In this document: positions 1 through 5,630 of the stretch, in pieces
How positions within the stretch are numbered: position 1 is the stretch's first letter
Layout: the number at the start of each line of letters is the position of its first letter
NCBI GenBank assembly: GCA_022563115.1
Contig: JADFNY010000067.1
Location: 1-12,353 of the forward strand
DNA: 12,353 bases
Direction of reading: 5' to 3'
DNA from: Acidobacteriota bacterium
Lineage (GTDB): Bacteria; Acidobacteriota; UBA890
Position numbers and translations under genes: made by a program
Notes under the pieces: model-generated
What the model was told of the DNA's origin: nothing
The model's input: the letters and a program-made list of their open reading frames with translations, nothing else
Databases searched by the model: none

Positions 1-165
1 GAGGAATGCACGCTGTATTCTTCTCACTCCGTGTGGGAGTCACGCCAGGCGTTCGTCGACTGGACGGAGTCGGAAGCCTTCCAAAAAGCCCACGCCCAGG
101 CTCGCGCCCCGCAAGGTACCTACCTGGGGCACCCGGAATTCGAAGGGTTCGAGGTGATTCTCTAG
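1..165 (+). CDS. ABM-domain (HmoA/IsdG-like) monooxygenase, C-terminal part
   Basis: Reading frame 1 is open from the window edge to a TAG at 163-165, giving the last 54 residues of a protein whose start lies outside the window. The pattern S-x-W-E-S-R-x-A-F-x-x-W-x-x-S-E-A-F, then A-H, then a glycine-rich turn and a closing strand 'FEGFEVIL', is typical of the antibiotic-biosynthesis-monooxygenase fold. That fold is found in small dimeric heme-degrading or quinone-forming monooxygenases such as HmoA and IsdG. The substrate cannot be told from this fragment, because the heme-ligand and N-terminal catalytic residues are missing. The gene runs in the same direction as guaA, 84 bp upstream of it, but guaA seems to have its own promoter. 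The fold assignment is fairly secure; the heme-degrading role is only a family-level guess. Confidence 0.75.
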   Translation, partial: EECTLYSSHSVWESRQAFVDWTESEAFQKAHAQARAPQGTYLGHPEFEGFEVIL

Positions 166-191
166 GAGGGCGCCGGGCCGCGACGGTTGGT

Positions 192-220
192 CTGCGAGGA
201 TCGAACGGCGAGGGTAGAAT
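192..220 (+). promoter_or_regulatory. Candidate guaA promoter
   Basis: A TAGAAT hexamer at 215-220 matches five of six positions of the sigma-70 -10 consensus. It lies about 7 bp before a plausible start of transcription near 227 and 30 bp before the guaA ATG. No TTGACA-like -35 is present. The hexamer 17 bp upstream is CTGCGA (192-197), which also stands 18 bp upstream of a TAGAAT in front of dsbD. The -10 is plausible; the -35 is uncertain. Confidence 0.4.
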
Positions 221-249
221 GGCGCTTTCGCCGGAGGGGCCGAGCTTCG

Positions 250-2082
250 ATGAAACACGACGAGATCGCGGTCATCGATTTCGGTGGGCAGTACGCGCAC
301 CTGATTGCCACCAAGGTCCGGCGCCAGGGCGTCCTCGCCGAAATCCGCCAGCCGGAAGACCCGATCGAGGCCTTCGAGGGCTTCAAAGGGATCATTATCT
401 CGGGTAGCCCCAGCCTTGCGTCGCACGGCGAGGACTCCGAATACACCCACGCCATCTACGACCTCGACGTACCGATCATCGGCTTCTGCTTCGGCCACCA
501 GGAGATCGCCCGCCACTACGGCGGCGAGGTCGTCCACGGCGGCCGCGAGTGGGGCAAGGCAAACCTGCACCTGACCGGCGAGCACCCGTTGTTTGCCGGG
601 CTGGGCCCGATCGAGCAGGTGTTCATGAGCCACTACGACTCGGTAGCGAGCGTCGGCGCCGATTTTCAGGAGATCGGCTACAGCAAGGCCACTGAGGGCA
701 GCGAGGGGCATCGGTTCGCGGCCATCGCCTCCGACACGCTGCGCCGCTACGGCCTGCAGTTCCACCCCGAGGTCGACGACACGGTGCACGGCGACCGGAT
801 CATCGCCAACTTCGTCCTCGATATCTGCGGCTGCGAGCCATCGTGGACGATGGACGGCTACGTCGACGAGGAATCCGAACGTTTGAGACAACAGGTCGGC
901 GGGGGCGCCGTTTTCCTGCTCGCTTCGGGAGGTGTCGACTCGACGGTGGCCGCGGTTCTCATCGCCCGCGCTTTGGGACCCGAGCGCCTCCATTTGCTGC
1001 ACATCGACAACGGCTTAATGCGCAAGAACGAGAGCGCCGAGGTCGTCGAATACTTCGAGGAGATCGGCCTCGGCGACAACCTGACGTTCGTCGACGCGTC
1101 CGAGACCTTCCTGACGGCGCTCGAAGGGGTGATCGAGCCCGAGCAGAAGCGGCGCATCATCGGTGACACCTTCATCGAGGTGTTCCAACGCGAGGCCGAG
1201 CGCCTCGGCATCGGCGACCACCTACTCGGCCAGGGAACGATCTATCCGGACACCATCGAGACGGGAGCCAGCAAGCGGTCCGACACCATCAAGACCCATC
1301 ACAACCGCGTCCCGATCATCGAGCAGATGATCGAGGCGGGCCGCGTCGTCGAGCCGCTCGTCGAGCTCTACAAGGTCGAGGTGCGCGAGCTCGGTGTGAA
1401 GCTCGGCGTTCCCGACAAGCTCGTGGACCGGCATCCGTTCCCCGGCCCCGGACTCGGCGTTCGACTGCTGTGCAACAGCGGCGATGACGACCGTACCGGC
1501 TTCGACCAGATCGAGCCCGCCCTCGAACCGATCGCCGGGCGCTTCGGGCTCGAGGCGCTCGCGCTGCCGATCCGATCGGTCGGGGTCAAGGCCGATCTGC
1601 GGGCCTACGAGCACCCGGTGATGCTCAGCGGCGAGGCGTCCTGGGATATGCTGATTCAAGCCACCTCCGCGATCACCGTCGACGCCCCCGGCATCAACCG
1701 TTGCGTGTGGAACCTTTCGACCGAGGCCCCGATCGGCGCCCACGCGGTGGCCGGCACCGTGACCCGCCAGCGCCTCGACCTGCTGCGCGAAGCCGACGCG
1801 ATCGTCATGCAGGCGCTCGAGCGCCACGGCCTCTACGCCGCCGTCTGGCAGTGCCCGACCGTTCTGGTGCCTTGTGCCCTCGAGTTCACCGACGGCGGTC
1901 CTGAGGGGGAGATGATCGTCGTCCGCCCCGTAGCGTCGCAACGGGCGATGACAGCGCGCCCGGTCGAGCTCCCCAAAGCGATGATCGCCGATCTGCGTCG
2001 CGACATCCTGGCGCTCGACGGGGTCACGGCGCTGGCGCTCGACCTGACGTCGAAGCCGCCGGGCACGATCGAGTGGGAGTGA
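250..2082 (+). CDS. guaA: GMP synthase (glutamine-hydrolysing), long eukaryote-like form
   Basis: A 610-aa cytosolic enzyme that converts XMP, ATP and glutamine to GMP, the last step of guanine nucleotide synthesis. Residues 1-195 form the class I glutamine amidotransferase domain, with nucleophile Cys80 in 'GFCFGHQ' and His172/Glu174 in 'FHPEV'. The ATP-pyrophosphatase P-loop 'SGGVDS' is at 226-231. XMP-binding signatures follow: 'GQGTIYPDTIETG' near 328-340, 'KTHHNR' near 348-353 and 'HPFPGPGLGVR' near 395-405. E. coli GuaA is 525 aa. This one has a longer C-terminal dimerisation region and ends in 'DLTSKPPGTIEWE', almost the same as the end of human GMPS. The ATG at 250 is chosen because GGAGGGG (233-239) stands 10 bp upstream and the protein then starts directly on the amidotransferase strand; in-frame sequence further upstream has no family character. 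It converges on dsbD with 16 bp between the stops. Confidence 0.97.
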   Translation: MKHDEIAVIDFGGQYAHLIATKVRRQGVLAEIRQPEDPIEAFEGFKGIIISGSPSLASHGEDSEYTHAIYDLDVPIIGFCFGHQEIARHYGGEVVHGGREWGKANLHLTGEHPLFAGLGPIEQVFMSHYDSVASVGADFQEIGYSKATEGSEGHRFAAIASDTLRRYGLQFHPEVDDTVHGDRIIANFVLDICGCEPSWTMDGYVDEESERLRQQVGGGAVFLLASGGVDSTVAAVLIARALGPERLHLLHIDNGLMRKNESAEVVEYFEEIGLGDNLTFVDASETFLTALEGVIEPEQKRRIIGDTFIEVFQREAERLGIGDHLLGQGTIYPDTIETGASKRSDTIKTHHNRVPIIEQMIEAGRVVEPLVELYKVEVRELGVKLGVPDKLVDRHPFPGPGLGVRLLCNSGDDDRTGFDQIEPALEPIAGRFGLEALALPIRSVGVKADLRAYEHPVMLSGEASWDMLIQATSAITVDAPGINRCVWNLSTEAPIGAHAVAGTVTRQRLDLLREADAIVMQALERHGLYAAVWQCPTVLVPCALEFTDGGPEGEMIVVRPVASQRAMTARPVELPKAMIADLRRDILALDGVTALALDLTSKPPGTIEWE

Positions 2083-2088
2083 TTCGGC

Positions 2089-2106
2089 GGCGCTGGGCTC
2101 AGCGCC
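2089..2106. terminator. Hairpin between convergent guaA and dsbD
   Basis: A perfect 7-bp stem, GGCGCTG (2089-2095) with CAGCGCC (2100-2106), closes a four-base loop GGCT. It lies just after the guaA stop and overlaps the dsbD stop codon (2099-2101), so it could end transcripts from both sides. There is no clear T-run on either side. It is therefore a weak intrinsic terminator or only a 3'-end stabilising hairpin. Confidence 0.45.
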
Positions 2107-3880
2107 CTCGAGGCGCCGGCCGAAGGATCGCGTAGGCCGGCAGGCCGATCGCCCCGAATCGCCTTGCGACCTCGCGCATCGGCGAGGCATTGAGATCCTC
2201 GGTGTGGTACTTGACCTTCACGTAGTCCTCGAGGCGCGCCTCGACGCCGGGGTCCTTGAGCGTCGTCTGGTCCATGACCAGGCAGTTCTTGCACCAGGTC
2301 GCCCACATATCCACCAGCACGAGCTTGTCCTCGGCGAGGGCTTCCTCGAGCCCGGCCGCCAGCGAAGCATGCCAGCCCTCCTCGAGCAGCTCCTGGACGC
2401 TCTCGGCGACCTCGTCGGCATCGACCCAGTACTGGCTGAAGAGCTCGTACGATAGGAACGAGTAGTAGGCCGCTGTCGCCAGGATGAACACACCGAAGAC
2501 GTGCTTGACCTTGGTCATCCAGGGTCCCGGCTTGGGCATGAACGACAGCCCACCTCCGGCCATCGGCCACGGCAGAGCCATCCCGAGCCCCAGGACGAAC
2601 GGCAGGACGAGCGCCTGGGTCGTGCCGGTCGCATACAGGTTGCTCGAGAAGACGATCACCTGGATAACCACCGGCGCGACGCACGCTCCGGCCAGCAACG
2701 CTGCCACCGCCCCCATGCCGAAGGCAACGAAGAACGAGCTCTTGCTCGAGCCGCCGAAGTCGAACTTCGACTGCAGCCGCGAGAAGTCGATCACGATCTT
2801 GTCGAACATCGCCAGCGCCAGCACGACGAAAAGCACCGCGATGCCGAGGTTGAACCACGGCGACGAGTTGATCGTCCCGAAAGTACCCGCGGTGAGAATC
2901 ACCACCAGGCCCAGGATCCCGTACACCGCGGCCATCGCCAACCCATAGGCGCTACCGAGGGCAAAACCACGCGCCCGCGACCCCGCCTGCGACCCGGCGC
3001 CGATGATCACCAGGTTGATCGGGATCATCGGCAACACGCACGGCGTGAGGTTGAGCGCCAGGCCGCCGATGAGCGTCAAGATGACGATCGCGAGGGGGCC
3101 GCGGCCGGCGAAAAAGCCCTCGTCGCCGCGCCCCGATTCGGCGGCGTCGATGAACTCCAGGAAGTCGGCGACGGCAAGAAACCCGCCCGTTGTACCGATG
3201 ATCTCGAAGTCGTCGAGCCGTGCGACGACCCCGGCGTCGTCAGCCACGACATCGGCATCGCGGACATCACCGGCGCTGTCGGGGTCACCGAACCAGAAGT
3301 CGTTCGGATCCGGCTCGACCGGCTCGGTGTCGAAAACCATGCCGGCAAATAGCTCGGCGTCGGCGGGGGCGGGCTCGCTCGCCGGAGGCAGGACGCGGAC
3401 GAGGAACTCGAACGGCTCCTGGGTCGGCGCGTAACAGATGGTCTCGTCGCACGACTGATAGCGCAGCACCGCCGGTACGACATGCTCGCCGGGCTCGACA
3501 TCTTCGGCAATGGCCAACTCGACGCCGATGACGAACTCTTCGTTGAAGACGACCAACTCGATGCCCACCTGCAAGAGTATGGAAGCCTCGGGGAAGGCTA
3601 GCTTCTGTACTTCGATACCCCGCGGAGCGTTCAGGATCAGGCTCGTAGGAATCAAGTAGGGATCGATCGGCGCCTCCGAATTGACGTGATATCCCTCGTC
3701 GAGCCGGACCTCCACCGCCATCCGGAACGTATCGCCGGGATGGGCACCGCCGGTCTGATAGCGGGGCGTTACCTCGATGCTGCTCGGACCGCGCTGCGCG
3801 GCGGCGGAGCCGGGAACCAGCATGCAAGCGAGCACCACGACGGCGGCGATGAGTTGGCGGCTGGAAAGACGCAAGACCAT
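2099..3880 (-). CDS. dsbD: Thiol:disulfide interchange protein DsbD
   Basis: A 593-aa inner-membrane protein that carries electrons from cytosolic thioredoxin to periplasmic thiol proteins. Residues 1-29 are a signal peptide ending 'GSAAAQ'. The periplasmic alpha domain (about 30-165) has the redox pair Cys144/Cys149 in 'SCDETICY'. A roughly 90-residue acidic linker follows. The multi-helix CcdA-like core (about 262-480) has Cys281 in 'LNLTPCVLPM' and Cys400 in 'LLAGACVAP'. The thioredoxin domain (about 505-593) has 'WCKNC' with Cys530 and Cys533 and a cis-proline in 'GLPAYAI' near 581. All six redox cysteines are present. The protein stops 12 residues after the cis-proline, so the usual last strand and helix of the thioredoxin fold seem to be missing. 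Start: the ATG at 3880 has only a weak AAGG two bases upstream, and a TTG two codons later would be better spaced. Confidence 0.93.
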   Translation of the reverse strand: MVLRLSSRQLIAAVVVLACMLVPGSAAAQRGPSSIEVTPRYQTGGAHPGDTFRMAVEVRLDEGYHVNSEAPIDPYLIPTSLILNAPRGIEVQKLAFPEASILLQVGIELVVFNEEFVIGVELAIAEDVEPGEHVVPAVLRYQSCDETICYAPTQEPFEFLVRVLPPASEPAPADAELFAGMVFDTEPVEPDPNDFWFGDPDSAGDVRDADVVADDAGVVARLDDFEIIGTTGGFLAVADFLEFIDAAESGRGDEGFFAGRGPLAIVILTLIGGLALNLTPCVLPMIPINLVIIGAGSQAGSRARGFALGSAYGLAMAAVYGILGLVVILTAGTFGTINSSPWFNLGIAVLFVVLALAMFDKIVIDFSRLQSKFDFGGSSKSSFFVAFGMGAVAALLAGACVAPVVIQVIVFSSNLYATGTTQALVLPFVLGLGMALPWPMAGGGLSFMPKPGPWMTKVKHVFGVFILATAAYYSFLSYELFSQYWVDADEVAESVQELLEEGWHASLAAGLEEALAEDKLVLVDMWATWCKNCLVMDQTTLKDPGVEARLEDYVKVKYHTEDLNASPMREVARRFGAIGLPAYAILRPAPRGR

Positions 3881-3920
3881 GACCTTGGCGAGAACCCGTT
3901 GGCTGGGGGGAACACGTTCA

Positions 3921-3950
3921 ATTCTAGTCGACGCGGGCCGATGTTCGCAG
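3921..3950 (-). promoter_or_regulatory. Candidate dsbD promoter
   Basis: On the minus strand a TAGAAT (-10, five of six matches) lies at 3926-3921, about 40 bp before the dsbD start. CTGCGA lies 18 bp upstream of it (3950-3945). The spacer also resembles the guaA one: both begin with two variable bases, then ATCG, with GCG further on. This could be a lineage-specific -35 or a shared regulator site. Confidence 0.35.
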
Positions 3951-4020
3951 GTCGTGGCGCGATCGGAGCGTCAGCGCCGCAACGTCTGTCACCTCCACCG
4001 GAACATCGCACGGGAGTAAG

Positions 4021-4089
4021 ATGGTGCGGTTCATCCGCCCAGGATCCAGCTCCCGGACCCGAGACTCGCGCCTTGTTTCGCATGTTTGA
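4021..4089 (+). other. Possible 22-codon upstream ORF
   Basis: An ATG at 4021 follows GGGAG (4012-4016) at a short distance of four bases. It opens a 22-codon frame ending with TGA at 4087-4089, inside the first codons of the membrane-protein gene whose ATG is at 4082. That gene has no visible ribosome-binding site of its own, so re-initiation after this small frame would explain how it is translated. The peptide (MVRFIRPGSSSRTRDSRLVSHV) has no recognisable features. This is inference from spacing only. Confidence 0.2.
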
Positions 4090-4579
4090 AAAGTATCTCG
4101 AGCAGCTCGGCGAGCGGCGCGGCATGCTGTTGCTCGCGTCGATTCTCATCTGGGTATCGATCCTTCTGGCGATCTACGCCTACGGGATCGGGATGGGCGG
4201 CATCGCGGCATGGCGGATCACAGACGACGCCTACCAGGCGATCTCGGAGATCGTCACCGATCAGGCCTACGGCTCCGATCCCTGGGCGATCTTCATGGGC
4301 GCGGTCGTCTGGATTCTCCTGATCATCCTGGTCTTCCCGCTGCGCGCCGCCCGCAAGGTCTGGCGCGACTACCGACGCCAGGAGATGCAGTCCCAGAAGG
4401 CGCTCACCGAGATCGAAGCGCGGATCTTCGCGGCCGACGACCGCTCGAGCAACGTCCACAGCCCGCAGGAGCGCCTGGCCCGCCGGGCGCTGAGCGAGAT
4501 CGAGACCAAGCTTCTTGGCGAGCCTCAGCCCGCCGACCTGACCATCGAAGAGCGAATCATCAAGCTACGCGACCGCTAG
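4082..4579 (+). CDS. Two-helix membrane protein of unknown function
   Basis: A 165-aa protein I do not recognise. Residues 18-44 are strongly hydrophobic (LLLASILIWVSILLAIYAYG) and form one membrane helix. Residues 45-66 are a polar loop and residues 68-87 a second helix ('WAIFMGAVVWILLIILVF'). A basic stretch 'RAARKVWRDYRRQ' (88-100) suggests that the C-terminal half faces the cytosol. Residues 100-165 are charged and probably helical, with a repeated pattern 'ALTEIEARIF' / 'ALSEIETKLLG' about 30 residues apart. The ATG at 4082 is chosen because the hydrophobic part follows shortly after; a TTG at 4073 is the alternative. Neither has a good ribosome-binding site. It converges on the rhomboid gene with 17 bp between stops. 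The frame looks real from its membrane pattern and codon use, but no function can be assigned. Confidence 0.7.
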   Translation: MFEKYLEQLGERRGMLLLASILIWVSILLAIYAYGIGMGGIAAWRITDDAYQAISEIVTDQAYGSDPWAIFMGAVVWILLIILVFPLRAARKVWRDYRRQEMQSQKALTEIEARIFAADDRSSNVHSPQERLARRALSEIETKLLGEPQPADLTIEERIIKLRDR

Positions 4580-4596
4580 CGAGCTGGGGTGCGCCC

Positions 4597-5448
4597 TCAG
4601 CCCTGCTGGAAAAACGGGATGCCGAGGACCACGGACGCGACGATCGAGGCGCCGAACAGAACGAGGCAGACGAGCCCGATCAGCATGTGGGTTGGGCTTT
4701 CTTCCTTGAGGGGATCCATGATGCGCGCCGCTAGCCAACCGCCCGCGTAACCACCGAGGTGGGCCCAGTTGTCGATGTACGGCACGATCAGGCCGATCAC
4801 CACGAAGATCGTCACGTACCGCCAGATCACCTGCCCCATCGCTGTATGGCCGGTGCGCTTGCTGTACACCATCAGGGCGCCGAAGAGACCGAATAGCGAC
4901 GCCGAAGCTCCGACCGTTCTGAAGGCCCCGTCGAACGGGCCGAGCCGCAGGAAGTACATGAACGAGGTGAGGGCGAAGCCGCACGCCGACGCGGCCGTGT
5001 AGATGATGATCAGCCGGCCCACACCATAGTACTCCTGCACCACGGGCATGATCTGCCGCAGCCACATCATGTTCATACCGATGTGAAGCAGACCGCCGTG
5101 CAGAAACGCGGCGCTCAGAATGGTCCACCAGCGACCGAAGACGAAGATCGGTTGCCAACCGCTGGCACCGAAGAGAAAAAGCGAGCGCCCGCTGGGCGAG
5201 AGAATCGCGAGCCCGCCGCTGGTCATGTTCTGCCAATCGCTCAGCAGCGAGACGGCATACATGGCGACGCACGCCGTGAAGACAAGCTGAGTGAAGCCGA
5301 AATCCAGGCCGACCTTTTGCAGCAACGGCGCGAAACCCCATAGCCCCGGGTTGCGGCGGCCGCAGGTAAAGCACTCCGGATCGCGCACGCCGACGAGGCG
5401 ACCGCAGCTCGGGCAAACGATGGATCCGGTGGTCTGACGCTGGAACAT
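4597..5448 (-). CDS. Rhomboid-family intramembrane serine protease with N-terminal zinc ribbon
   Basis: A 283-aa polytopic membrane protein. Residues 12-30 form a four-cysteine zinc ribbon (CPSC at 12-15, CFTC at 27-30). About six or seven membrane helices follow between 50 and 278. Rhomboid signatures are present: 'HGGLLHIGMNM' with His117, His122 and Asn126 in the second conserved helix; 'GASAS' at 180-184 with Ser182 as the expected nucleophile; and His230 in 'HLGGYAGGW' completing the Ser-His dyad. The family cleaves other membrane proteins inside the bilayer; no substrate can be named. The nucleophile motif reads GASA rather than the commoner GASG, but the GxSx core is intact. The ATG at 5448 puts the zinc ribbon at the N-terminus. 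There is no ribosome-binding site upstream, and a -10-like TAGACT ends six bases before the ATG, which suggests a leaderless mRNA. Confidence 0.92.
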   Translation of the reverse strand: MFQRQTTGSIVCPSCGRLVGVRDPECFTCGRRNPGLWGFAPLLQKVGLDFGFTQLVFTACVAMYAVSLLSDWQNMTSGGLAILSPSGRSLFLFGASGWQPIFVFGRWWTILSAAFLHGGLLHIGMNMMWLRQIMPVVQEYYGVGRLIIIYTAASACGFALTSFMYFLRLGPFDGAFRTVGASASLFGLFGALMVYSKRTGHTAMGQVIWRYVTIFVVIGLIVPYIDNWAHLGGYAGGWLAARIMDPLKEESPTHMLIGLVCLVLFGASIVASVVLGIPFFQQG

Positions 5449-5454
5449 CGCTTC

Positions 5455-5483
5455 AGTCTACACACGTCGTCATCCCGTGGCAG
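5455..5483 (-). promoter_or_regulatory. Candidate leaderless promoter of the rhomboid gene
   Basis: On the minus strand TAGACT (5460-5455) is followed by exactly six bases and then the ATG at 5448, so transcription would start at the A of the start codon. CTGCCA lies 17 bp upstream of it (5483-5478). This resembles the CTGCGA seen at a similar distance before the guaA and dsbD -10 boxes. Confidence 0.35.
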
Positions 5484-5548
5484 GCCGCGGTCAACCGCCG
5501 ATGCTCAACGGCCTACTGGTCGTTATGATCCGCGGCCCGGCGCCGTCG

Positions 5549-5577
5549 TTGTCGGCGGATCGGGCAGCGAATAAGCT
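5549..5577 (+). promoter_or_regulatory. Weak candidate promoter of the S9 peptidase gene
   Basis: TTGTCG (5549-5554) is separated by 17 bp from TAAGCT (5572-5577), about 54 bp before the peptidase ATG. The -35 matches four of six positions and the -10 three of six. An alternative -10, TATGAT at 5524-5529, is closer to consensus but has no -35 at the right distance. Confidence 0.25.
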
Positions 5578-5630
5578 CCACGGATACCCACATCGAGCAA
5601 TTGATCCTCCTCGTTTTACCGGAGCCTCCC

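Noticed and set aside
40..1002. Long open frame on the minus strand opposite guaA
   Set aside because: It is antisense to the well-supported amidotransferase domain and has no recognisable protein pattern; high-GC codon bias opens such frames.
1222..2190. 322-codon minus-strand frame spanning the guaA end
   Set aside because: It runs through the guaA coding region and the convergent hairpin and shows no family signature.
4580..4596. Terminator between the membrane protein and the rhomboid gene
   Set aside because: The 17-bp gap shows no inverted repeat.
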